NCBI RefSeq assembly: GCF_003315485.1 | Contig: NZ_QNSE01000004.1 | Location: 1-64,000 of the forward strand | From: Marinomonas rhizomae | Lineage (GTDB): Bacteria; Pseudomonadota; Gammaproteobacteria; Pseudomonadales; Marinomonadaceae | Reading direction: 5' to 3' | Length of the DNA: 64,000 nt | Shown here: piece by piece, positions 56,653-64,000 of the stretch | Position numbering within the stretch: the first letter of the stretch is position 1 | Layout of the letters: each line of letters begins with the position of its first letter | Position numbers and translations under genes: made by a program | The notes under the pieces: model-generated | Database searches by the model: none | What the model saw: only the letters and a program-made list of their open reading frames with translations | Told to the model about the DNA's origin: nothing

Positions 56653-57855
56653 ATGATCATAAAACCAAAGATTCGCGGATTTATTTGTACAACAACGCAT
56701 CCAGTAGGTTGTGAGCAAAACGTAAGAGATCAAATCGCTTTTACTAAAAGCAAAGGGGCGATTGAAAACGGTCCTAAAAAAGTACTCGTAATCGGTGCGT
56801 CAAGTGGCTATGGCTTGTCTTCTCGTATCGCTGCGGCGTTCGGTTCAGGTGCTGCAACAATTGGTGTTTTCTTCGAAAAGCCAGGTACTGAGAAAAAAAC
56901 CGGTACGGCAGGTTGGTACAATTCTGCGGCATTCGACAAAGTGGCTAAAGAAGAAGGCTTGTATTCTAAAAGCATCAATGGCGACGCTTTTTCAAACGAA
57001 GCTCGCGACACCGTTATTGATTTGATTAAGCAAGATCTTGGTCAAGTAGATATGGTGGTTTACTCACTGGCATCTCCGGTTCGTAAAATGCCTGAAACAG
57101 GTGAGGTGATTCGTTCAGTTCTTAAACCTATTGGTCAGCCTTACCGCTCCACTGCCATTGATACGAATAAAGATGTCATCATTGAAGCGGAAATTGAGCC
57201 AGCAACTGAAGAAGAGATTGAAGCGACTACAACCGTAATGGGTGGCCAGGATTGGGAGCTTTGGATGTCTGCTTTACAAGAAGCAGGTGTTTTGGCGGAA
57301 GGTGCTCGTACCGTAGCTTATTCTTACATTGGTTCTGATATCACTTGGCCGATTTATTGGCATGGTGCGCTTGGTAAAGCGAAAGAAGATTTAGATCGTG
57401 CCTCTGCAGCCATCGATTCTGAATTAGCTAAAATCGGCGGCGGTGCGAATGTTGCCGTATTGAAGTCTGTAGTAACTCAGGCGTCTTCAGCTATTCCAGT
57501 GATGCCTTTGTACTTGGCGATGGTCTTCAAAGTGATGCGTGAAAAAGGCCTTCATGAAGGTTGTATGGATCAGATTTATCGCATGTTCTCTGAGCGTTTG
57601 TACAACAACCACAATCCAGCAGAATTGACAGACGACAAAAATCGTTTGCGTTTGGATGATTGGGAATTGCGTGAAGACGTACAGCAAGCTTGTCGTGAGC
57701 TTTGGCCTCAGGTAAATGATGCTAACTTGTTTGCTGAGACAGACTATCAGCTTTATAAAGATGAGTTTTTGAAGTTGTTTGGTTTTGGCGTAGATGGTGT
57801 TGATTACGATGCTGAAGCGAATCCAGAAGCGGATTTTGATGTTGTTACCCTTTAA
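56653..57855 (+). CDS. fabV: Enoyl-[acyl-carrier-protein] reductase FabV
   Basis: 400 residues, longer than FabI as expected for Fab[21 protein letters not shown] is the family start; [15 protein letters not shown] binds NADH, and [10 protein letters not shown] gives the Y-x8-K active pair. It reduces trans-2-enoyl-ACP in each fatty-acid elongation cycle and is insensitive to triclosan in several marine species. It is monocistronic with a strong terminator. Confidence 0.96.
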   Translation: MIIKPKIRGFICTTTHPVGCEQNVRDQIAFTKSKGAIENGPKKVLVIGASSGYGLSSRIAAAFGSGAATIGVFFEKPGTEKKTGTAGWYNSAAFDKVAKEEGLYSKSINGDAFSNEARDTVIDLIKQDLGQVDMVVYSLASPVRKMPETGEVIRSVLKPIGQPYRSTAIDTNKDVIIEAEIEPATEEEIEATTTVMGGQDWELWMSALQEAGVLAEGARTVAYSYIGSDITWPIYWHGALGKAKEDLDRASAAIDSELAKIGGGANVAVLKSVVTQASSAIPVMPLYLAMVFKVMREKGLHEGCMDQIYRMFSERLYNNHNPAELTDDKNRLRLDDWELREDVQQACRELWPQVNDANLFAETDYQLYKDEFLKLFGFGVDGVDYDAEANPEADFDVVTL

Positions 57856-57874
57856 TTTTTATTGAAGGTCTAAT

Positions 57875-57908
57875 AAGGAGTTCAAGTATTACTTGGGCTC
57901 CTTTTTTT
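57875..57908 (+). terminator. Intrinsic terminator of fabV
   Basis: AAGGAGTTCAAGT / ACTTGGGCTCCTT (57875-57903) pair over 13 positions with two G-U and a 3-nt loop, then TTTTTTT. Confidence 0.88.
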
Positions 57909-57956
57909 ATGGCAGTTTATCTCTTATAGTGAATGGAGTCTTGTATCGGGGTGATT

Positions 57957-58496
57957 ATGAAATTTTCATTAGGGTTGTTGGGTGTGGTGTCTTTAGTTGC
58001 CAATGCCCAGACTATTGAGCGACAACCGGTTGATATTATTTATGGGGATCAGGTGATTCATACTGAGCATCAGGTGGTTGTAAGTTCTCGGGAGGAAGTT
58101 GCTGTTATTCCTGCAGAAAAGGCGAAAATGACTCTGGGTCCAAATATTGTTATAACGGCGGATGGAAAAGGTATGTCGTATTTGGAAGAAAATACCATTG
58201 CCGAGCGTGAGCAGGCGATATACGACGAGGTAAATAAGAGAACAGAAGAGGCGCCGTTTACTGTTTTATTTACTGGAAATATACCTGAGGATATTCAGGC
58301 TAAACGTCTTCGGATGATGCCAGAGATTGGTGTTTTTGGTGATCAGGTAAAAAAAGACACTGCGCCAGTGGATAAAGTGCAGCCAGATGTGGGGGATTTT
58401 TCGCCAATTGGTCAGGGTGTTGCGCCAGCGGCTAGTGGGCCAAAAGGTGCTCCTGCAACCGATCAGGAGAAGCTGGAAAAGCTGATCGGAGGGTGA
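57957..58496 (+). CDS. Small exported protein of unknown function
   Basis: 179 residues from MKFSLGLLGVVSLVANAQ, a signal peptide; GGGGTGATT stands before this ATG. An in-frame ATG eight codons upstream would spoil it. The mature chain is acidic, has a repeated VVV/EREQ strand-like part (QVVVSSREEVAVIPAEKA), a KRLRMMPEIGVF segment and a P/G/A-rich tail (VAPAASGPKGAPAT). I recognise no family. It follows fabV by 101 bp past the terminator and converges with the M16 protease gene. Confidence 0.6.
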   Translation: MKFSLGLLGVVSLVANAQTIERQPVDIIYGDQVIHTEHQVVVSSREEVAVIPAEKAKMTLGPNIVITADGKGMSYLEENTIAEREQAIYDEVNKRTEEAPFTVLFTGNIPEDIQAKRLRMMPEIGVFGDQVKKDTAPVDKVQPDVGDFSPIGQGVAPAASGPKGAPATDQEKLEKLIGG

Positions 58497-58525
58497 TTTT
58501 TTCGTTTATCCTTAATTATCCTAGT

Positions 58526-61500
58526 TCAAAGGCTAGGTGAGTTAGGGGAGGTTTTTTTCCAGTCTTGTTGCTCTGTGAGTTCTTTTGGAAATGCTTTGTT
58601 GTGAATGATTATTTTTGTTGTATCTGTTGATTGCAGTTTGCGATTGATAAAGGCAATAAAGTCCGTGCGTTGAATTTCTTCCACATTGTTTATCCACTCT
58701 TCCCGCGTTAAAAAATCTGGATCGGGCTTAGCAATTTGATGCCACTCATTTAGGGCGTTATCGCTTAGATTTTTTGCGGCCATTTTAAGTTCGCTTAGCA
58801 AGGCGCTTTTAGCTTGTGAGAAATCTTTTTCAGAGATGTTCGGTAGTCTTTTGCTTTGCTCTTTTAGGAAATCTTCTATGGCGCGTATGATGCTAAGAGT
58901 GTCAGTGTTTGGGGACTGTACAAGTAGCCCTAATATAGGGGTGTTTCGTATGCTAAGGTTTTGTGCCCCAACAATATATCCGAGCTGCTGATTGGTTCTT
59001 AACTCTTGATAGAAAGGGCTGTTGAGTAATTTTCTGAGTATTGAAAAGTAGGCTTTTTCCTTTATGGCTTTTGGGGTTAGCTGTGCGCTGGTGTCTATTA
59101 ATGCGTATAAAACCACTTTGTCGTCGCTTGTTGACTCGAATTGGTAGTGATAATTCTGCTGAGAGGTGAGGTTTTTTGTCTCAATCTCAAGTGGTTTTCT
59201 AGGGGTGAGTCGATTGCTAAAGCGTTCATAAATAGCGTTCGCAAGCTTTTCGGCTTGCTCTTTTGTTAGATTGCCTGTGCTGTAGCCGACTATGTCAAAA
59301 CGTTCTCGTGCTCTTTTTGTGTATTGTTGAAGGTCTTCTAAGGAGAGCTTTTCTAGTGCCCCTTCGAGTTGCTTCGTGGTGAAGCTGTTTTTTGTAATTA
59401 ACGTGCTTAGTGCGCTGCTAGCATTACGGTAGGCCTGTCGGCTTTTTTGGTTGCTTAGGTCTTTTGCTAGTTGGGCTTTTGCTTGTTTGAAACGCTCTGG
59501 TGTTGGGCGAAATAAGAAAAGTTGGTCTATTAGCCAAGTTACATAGGCACTTTGCTTGTCTGAGTAGCCGCTGGTTCGTAATGTTGCCCCATTTGCATGG
59601 GGGTAAAATGCATAACCTAGACCTGCTATATAGGGTGCATAGGTTAGTTCGCTTATGCTGTCATTAAAAAGTCGACTCCATAATTTGTTTAGTAAAGTGT
59701 GCTTTGGTGTATTTGCAGCATCGGCAAAGCGTATTGCTAGGAAGTTCATTGCGGTGGGTTTACCAAAGCTCGAGTCGGATTTGTTCCAATAAGTGAAGCC
59801 CTCTTTTTGAAAAATGATAGTGGGCGAGGGGTCTTTTTTGTTGATTAGGTCTAAAGACTCGGGAATGAAATTATTTTTTTCTGGCAGGCTAACCTGCGTA
59901 CTTTTTACTGATAAATTGATGATGTCTAAAAATAATTGACTAAAGTAATTATTGCTGTAGCTGCTTTGGTACCAAGGTTCAATTTTCCATATTGGCGTTT
60001 GCTTTGCCCAGCTTTCTGGAAATTCGTGGTTTGATGTTAGCTGTACTAAAAGATTATCTTGGGATAGCTGTTTTAGAAGGTGGCGAACTTGGCTTTTGTT
60101 CGCGGCAGACTCTAAGCGGTAGCAACTTAAAATATCTTCGGTAGGGGTTTTGAGTATTCTTGCTGAGAGAGATCTCGCTAAGCTTTGGGGGTTAACATAG
60201 CTTTGGTTGTTGAACATGAGTTGGCTAAGTTTTAGTCCTTCTTGCAAGTAGAGTGGGTTGATTGGAGAGGATTTTAAGGTGCTAAGCGTGGCGAAAAAGC
60301 GTTTTGCTACTGTGTCCACTTTTTTTAAGCCTTCATCGGTTAGGGCGATTCTCACAGAGAATAATGCATTATCACCATAGTCTGTGCTTGTGCTTGCTGA
60401 TATGCCATTAATTAGCCCCTCAGATTTAAGTGATGCGTATAGCGATCCCTTATTTTCATTGCCTAAAATATAAGATAAATAGCGTGTTGGTTGGGTTTTG
60501 TAGTTTTTACCTTGGGCGTCTATTGGGTAGTAAAAGTTTAATGTGCTGTTGTCAATTAGTGAGCGCACAAATTGTAATTGTGGCTTGTTCTTTATTGTGA
60601 GTGTTGGGTAGTGTTTCTTAGGTATGGGAGTTTTGCTTGGAATATCTGAAAAATACTGGCGAGCAAGTGTTGCCATTTGGTTGTAGGGTAGGTTTGCTAC
60701 CATCACTAGTGCCATGTTTTCGCTAAAGTAGTTCTCTTTATAGAGTTTGAGTAATTGCTTTCTTAAAGGGGCGTTGGGTCTGTTTTTGAGTGTTTCTAAG
60801 CTGCCAACGGTGAAGTGGCTGTATGGGTGTTCAGGGTTTAGTAGTGTTTTAAGTGCCTGATTGTTTCGCCTGCCTTCATCTTTAAGTTTGGCTTTGTATT
60901 CTGAATCTACGGCATTTTTTTCCCTTTGTGTGAGGGATTCACTAAAAAGTGGTGAAGTGAAAAACTGTGAAAATCTATCTAGTGCGCCTTCGTATGCGGA
61001 GGGTTTGATGTCGAAATGAAAATTAGTTGTATCTGTGCTGGTGTAGGCGTTGTGTGAGCCGCCGTGGGTATTTATATAGGATTGGTAGTTGCCTGCTTCT
61101 GGGTATTTTTCAGTGCCAAGAAAGAGCATGTGTTCTAGGAAATGGGCTAGTCCTTGTTGGTTGTCAGGGTCCTGAAAATTACCAACATTGACAGATAGAG
61201 AGGCGGCAAAGCGTTCAGCCTGAGGGTCGCTTACTAATAATACTTTTAAATTATTATTCAGTGTTATTAGGTGGTAGTCGTTTTTGTCTGTCAGGCTCTT
61301 ATTAGGGATGTTGATTATCTTATTGTATGAGGTTTCTAGCGACTGCTTGCCGGTTTGTAGTGTCTCTGTTTGGTTGTTTTCTTGAGTGGCTTGAGGTGTG
61401 GTGCTGCCTTTGATCATAAATTTTTTTGTTTCTTGTTGTGTGTTGCTTTCGGTTGGGTGAAAGGTATGGGCTTGTATCGGAAAAGATACAAGTATAGTGA

Positions 61501-61543
61501 GTAGGGCGCAGTAGGTGATGATTTTTCTTTTAATGTTGATCAT
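58526..61543 (-). CDS. M16-family (pitrilysin-like) zinc protease
   Basis: 1005 residues, like pitrilysin (E. coli PtrA 962). A signal peptide (to IQAH) and a Q/T-rich spacer (30-75) lead to the active half with HFLEH (134-138), the inverted HxxEH zinc motif, and the third ligand Glu in ENAVDSEYKAK. The second, inactive M16 half ends the protein. It probably degrades peptides in the periplasm. It is monocistronic, 77 bp after yciK on the minus strand. Confidence 0.9.
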   Translation of the reverse strand: MINIKRKIITYCALLTILVSFPIQAHTFHPTESNTQQETKKFMIKGSTTPQATQENNQTETLQTGKQSLETSYNKIINIPNKSLTDKNDYHLITLNNNLKVLLVSDPQAERFAASLSVNVGNFQDPDNQQGLAHFLEHMLFLGTEKYPEAGNYQSYINTHGGSHNAYTSTDTTNFHFDIKPSAYEGALDRFSQFFTSPLFSESLTQREKNAVDSEYKAKLKDEGRRNNQALKTLLNPEHPYSHFTVGSLETLKNRPNAPLRKQLLKLYKENYFSENMALVMVANLPYNQMATLARQYFSDIPSKTPIPKKHYPTLTIKNKPQLQFVRSLIDNSTLNFYYPIDAQGKNYKTQPTRYLSYILGNENKGSLYASLKSEGLINGISASTSTDYGDNALFSVRIALTDEGLKKVDTVAKRFFATLSTLKSSPINPLYLQEGLKLSQLMFNNQSYVNPQSLARSLSARILKTPTEDILSCYRLESAANKSQVRHLLKQLSQDNLLVQLTSNHEFPESWAKQTPIWKIEPWYQSSYSNNYFSQLFLDIINLSVKSTQVSLPEKNNFIPESLDLINKKDPSPTIIFQKEGFTYWNKSDSSFGKPTAMNFLAIRFADAANTPKHTLLNKLWSRLFNDSISELTYAPYIAGLGYAFYPHANGATLRTSGYSDKQSAYVTWLIDQLFLFRPTPERFKQAKAQLAKDLSNQKSRQAYRNASSALSTLITKNSFTTKQLEGALEKLSLEDLQQYTKRARERFDIVGYSTGNLTKEQAEKLANAIYERFSNRLTPRKPLEIETKNLTSQQNYHYQFESTSDDKVVLYALIDTSAQLTPKAIKEKAYFSILRKLLNSPFYQELRTNQQLGYIVGAQNLSIRNTPILGLLVQSPNTDTLSIIRAIEDFLKEQSKRLPNISEKDFSQAKSALLSELKMAAKNLSDNALNEWHQIAKPDPDFLTREEWINNVEEIQRTDFIAFINRKLQSTDTTKIIIHNKAFPKELTEQQDWKKTSPNSPSL

Positions 61544-61574
61544 GCCCTCAGATTAACTGAAGCGTATGGTGGGG

Positions 61575-61617
61575 CGCAATGGGCTAATCTATTGCCCATT
61601 GCGTTTGGTGTTTTTTT
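61575..61617 (+). terminator. Plus-strand-facing hairpin between yciK and the M16 gene
   Basis: CGCAATGGGC (61575-61584) and GCCCATTGCG (61594-61603) form a perfect 10-bp stem followed on the plus strand by TTTGG and TTTTTTT. Neighbouring genes run on the minus strand, where no T-run follows, so it would stop antisense transcription more than yciK. Confidence 0.6.
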
Positions 61618-61620
61618 ACT

Positions 61621-62364
61621 TTATTGAGCATCCAGTGATTGGCCGTTTACAGTAAGGCTGTCTTTACCCATTAAATAAAGGTAAAGCGGCATAATGTCTT
61701 CAGCGGTAGGAAGGGTGTTTGGATCTTCATCTGGGTAGGCGTTTGCGCGCATATTAGTTCTGGTTGCGCCAGGGTTGATAGCATTCGCTCGAACGTTAGG
61801 CGATAGGTCCTCTAGTTCACAGGAAAAGAGTTGCATCATGGCTTCTGTCGCAAATTTTGATACAGCATAGGCTCCCCAGTTAGCCTTGGCTTTTCTACCG
61901 ACGCTAGACGTAGTGAAAACGATAGAGGCATTTTCGGCTTTTTGCATCAAGGGTAGGAGGGTTTGATTGAGCATTAGTTGGCTGGTGACATTGACGCGCA
62001 TGACTTGTTCAAACAGGGTTGGGTCGTAGGCTGCTAGGGTGGTTCGCTCGCCTAATAAACTGGCGTTGTGAAGGATGCCGTCAAGATGGCCAAACTCACT
62101 TTCTATGGTGTTGGCAAGGTCTAGGTAATCGTGTTCGGCTGCGCCATCAAGGTTTAGTGGAACGATGGCGGCCTGTGGGTATTGTTGTTTCTCAATGTAA
62201 TCGTAAACAGCTTCGAGTTTTTTTGTGGTGCGACCTAAAAGAATGACGGTTGCGCCATGCTTTGCGTAGGTGATAGCTGCAGTTTTTCCTATGCCATCCC
62301 CTGCTCCGGTAACAAGGATTACCTTGTCTTTAAGTAGTTGGCTTGGGGCTTGATAATCAAACAT
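61621..62364 (-). CDS. yciK: YciK-like SDR oxidoreductase
   Basis: 247 residues of a classical short-chain dehydrogenase. The NAD(P) loop is TGAGDGIGKTAA, NASLLGERT follows, and the YAVSKFATEAM block gives the Y-x3-K pair. Downstream NPGATRTNMRA is the family tail. The substrate is not known. It follows ubiG by 20 bp; in pseudomonads a phosphatase gene (mupP) stands between them, but not here. Confidence 0.9.
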   Translation of the reverse strand: MFDYQAPSQLLKDKVILVTGAGDGIGKTAAITYAKHGATVILLGRTTKKLEAVYDYIEKQQYPQAAIVPLNLDGAAEHDYLDLANTIESEFGHLDGILHNASLLGERTTLAAYDPTLFEQVMRVNVTSQLMLNQTLLPLMQKAENASIVFTTSSVGRKAKANWGAYAVSKFATEAMMQLFSCELEDLSPNVRANAINPGATRTNMRANAYPDEDPNTLPTAEDIMPLYLYLMGKDSLTVNGQSLDAQ

Positions 62365-62384
62365 ATCTCCTCCTTATGCCTTAG

Positions 62385-63107
62385 TTAGGCGTCGATTTTT
62401 TGAGTGTGCATCATGTAATTGACGGACACGTCTTTGTCGTTAAGTTTGTATATTTTGGTGAGAGGGTTATAAGTTAGTCCTGTCATGTGTTTGACTTCTA
62501 AGTCGGCTAATCTTGCATAATTGTTGAGTTCTGCTGGTTGGATGAACTTGGCGTAATCATGCGTTCCTTTCGGTAGCATTTTTAAAATGTATTCGGCACC
62601 GACAATGGCGAAAAGGTATGCTTTCGGATTTCTGTTGATGGTAGAGAAAAATACGTGGCCGCCGGGCTTAACTAGAGTCATGCAAGCCTTAATAACAGAC
62701 GATGGGTCTGGCACATGTTCGAGCATCTCAAGGCAAGTGACAACGTCATACTGCCCAGCTTCTCGTTGTGCTATTTCTTCCGCTGTGATTTTTTCATAAT
62801 CAATATCAAGCCCTGACTCTTCTCTGTGTAGTTTTGCAACGGCAAGAGGGGCTTCGCCCATGTCGATGCCTTTAACGTTCGCGCCTAGCTTTGCCATGGC
62901 TTCTGATAAAATGCCACCACCACAGCCAACATCAATGACTTTTTTTCCTTGAAGGCCTTCGCTGTGCTCGTTTATATAGTCTGTGCGCAATGGATTGATA
63001 TCATGCAGGGGTTTGAACTCGTTCTCAGTATCCCACCAGCGGCTTGCAAGCGCTTCAAACTTTGCTACTTCATTTAGGTCTACATTATTTTGTTGTGCGT
63101 TTGTCAT
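62385..63107 (-). CDS. ubiG: Ubiquinone O-methyltransferase
   Basis: 240 residues. The SAM site is [16 protein letters not shown] (about 55-70), with [20 protein letters not shown] before it, as in UbiG, and [11 protein letters not shown] and [15 protein letters not shown] after it. It performs both O-methylations of ubiquinone synthesis on the membrane surface. It is the first gene of a ubiG-yciK pair and divergent from gyrA. Confidence 0.95.
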   Translation of the reverse strand: MTNAQQNNVDLNEVAKFEALASRWWDTENEFKPLHDINPLRTDYINEHSEGLQGKKVIDVGCGGGILSEAMAKLGANVKGIDMGEAPLAVAKLHREESGLDIDYEKITAEEIAQREAGQYDVVTCLEMLEHVPDPSSVIKACMTLVKPGGHVFFSTINRNPKAYLFAIVGAEYILKMLPKGTHDYAKFIQPAELNNYARLADLEVKHMTGLTYNPLTKIYKLNDKDVSVNYMMHTQKIDA

Positions 63108-63454
63108 GGTTTGATTTCCGTTTTTCTGTATCGCTAAGATTGGTGAAAGCGGTGTTCGTTGTGCTGAACAGCTGGTCTGTGTTTTGTGATGCTATTTTGC
63201 CAATTAATGGTCTCAAGGTAGAGGCGTCTTTTTTTAACGTCTCTACTAGTATAGCGCCAACCTAGGAGGTGACCAATAGCAAACTTGCTTTGCTAAAGAA
63301 GGCGTTCAGCAGATGGTTTCTATAAATGTAATATAGAGCAACAAAACATGCTCCTTGAAGGGGTGTTATTTATTTCCTTATGGTACAATGCGGCGCTTAT
63401 AAAAAGATATTAGGGAGTCTTTTTGACTCCGAGGCATAAGGATCGATTGTATCT
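63108..63454. promoter_or_regulatory. 347-bp ubiG-gyrA intergenic region with gyrA promoter
   Basis: TGGTACAAT (63381-63389) is an extended -10 box (TGn + TACAAT) 65 bp before gyrA, followed by GCGGCGC. No strong -35 box fits at 17 bp. AAGGAT about 14 bp before the ATG may be the ribosome site. The rest of the region carries no gene, repeat or clear hairpin that I can support. Confidence 0.45.
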
Positions 63455-64000
63455 ATGGGTGAATTAGCCAAAGAAATTATTCCCGTCAGTATCGAAAATG
63501 AACTTAAGGGATCTTACCTAGATTACGCAATGAGTGTAATTGTAGGTCGAGCATTACCTGATGTGCGAGACGGGTTGAAGCCTGTTCACCGTCGCGTTCT
63601 ATTTGCGATGAATGAACTTAAAAATGATTGGAATAAACCGTACAAAAAATCGGCGCGTATCGTCGGTGATGTAATCGGTAAATATCACCCACATGGTGAT
63701 TCTGCTGTCTACGATACGATTGTTCGTATGGCGCAGCCATTCTCAATGCGTTACACCTTGGTCGATGGTCAGGGTAACTTCGGTTCTGTCGATGGTGATA
63801 GTGCTGCGGCAATGCGTTATACCGAAATCCGTATGGCGAAAATCTCTCATCATCTTTTGATGGATTTAGAGAAAGAAACGGTCGACTTCGTGCCTAACTA
63901 CGATGGCACGGAATTTATGCCAGAAGTGCTGCCTGCGCGCGTGCCCGGACTGTTAGTAAATGGTTCGGCAGGTATTGCGGTAGGTATGGCGACTAATATC
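63455..64000 (+). CDS. gyrA: DNA gyrase subunit A, N-terminal part (runs off the window)
   Basis: The first 182 residues of Gyr[26 protein letters not shown] opens the breakage-reunion domain, [17 protein letters not shown] is the quinolone-resistance region, and the catalytic Tyr122 is in [11 protein letters not shown]. Ser83 and Asp87 (E. coli numbering) are present, the residues typical of quinolone-sensitive enzymes. GyrA cuts and rejoins DNA in negative supercoiling. The end lies outside the window. Confidence 0.97.
   Translation, partial: MGELAKEIIPVSIENELKGSYLDYAMSVIVGRALPDVRDGLKPVHRRVLFAMNELKNDWNKPYKKSARIVGDVIGKYHPHGDSAVYDTIVRMAQPFSMRYTLVDGQGNFGSVDGDSAAAMRYTEIRMAKISHHLLMDLEKETVDFVPNYDGTEFMPEVLPARVPGLLVNGSAGIAVGMATNI

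Overview
The window looks like a chromosomal stretch of a marine gammaproteobacterium of the Oceanospirillales, most like Marinomonas. This is inferred from moderate-to-low GC, from gammaproteobacterial gene blocks (leuS-lptE-holA beside ybeL; miaB-ybeZ-ybeY-corC-lnt; rapA-rluA; ubiG-yciK next to gyrA), and from the protein sequences. No species can be proven by reading alone. About 55 protein genes are dense on both strands. I saw no tRNA, rRNA, CRISPR array or prophage. The only mobile DNA is the right end of an IS3-family element at the left edge.

Layout. 1-2.1 kb: IS end, dapA with an unusual leader, and a LysE-type exporter behind a perfect palindrome. 2.1-8.4 kb: a minus-strand accessory block with a four-module cNMP/acyltransferase/SGNH fusion, a flavin reductase-like protein, a 2OG-Fe oxygenase-like protein and a soluble FIST-domain chemoreceptor. 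8.5-18.8 kb: core genes for replication (holA), the envelope (lptE, lnt), translation (leuS, ybeY, miaB), corC, ybeZ and ybeL. 19-23.6 kb: a barrel-like protein, an EVE protein, an HPt/degenerate HD-GYP protein, an HDAC-family hydrolase and rluA. 23.6-31.8 kb: rapA, yigZ, rmuC, a CDF transporter, rdgC, a frameshifted tdk and ybfE. 31.9-40.7 kb: prc, an M18 aminopeptidase, tolC, a DUF4139-like secreted protein, an Xni-like nuclease and gltX.

40.8-51.7 kb is sensory and regulatory: a membrane chemoreceptor, DUF3301, an iron-regulated-looking AraC/flavodoxin pair, and five close-packed minus-strand genes encoding two complete two-component systems around an AEC transporter. 51.9-64 kb: a YihG acyltransferase, a MocR-type aminotransferase, a YebC-family factor, DUF1289, a glycosyltransferase, fabV, a small exported protein, an M16 protease, yciK, ubiG and the start of gyrA, which runs off the window.

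Most genes are ordinary housekeeping genes. The points most worth a second look are the cNMP-cNMP-acyltransferase-SGNH fusion, the lysine-rich mini-ORF plus hairpin before dapA, tdk split by a one-base frameshift with an ATGA overlap, the degenerate HD-GYP protein fused to HPt, and the two-TCS/AEC cluster whose sigma-54 activator carries GAFTSA instead of GAFTGA. I did not find a clear, previously undescribed defence or mobile system.
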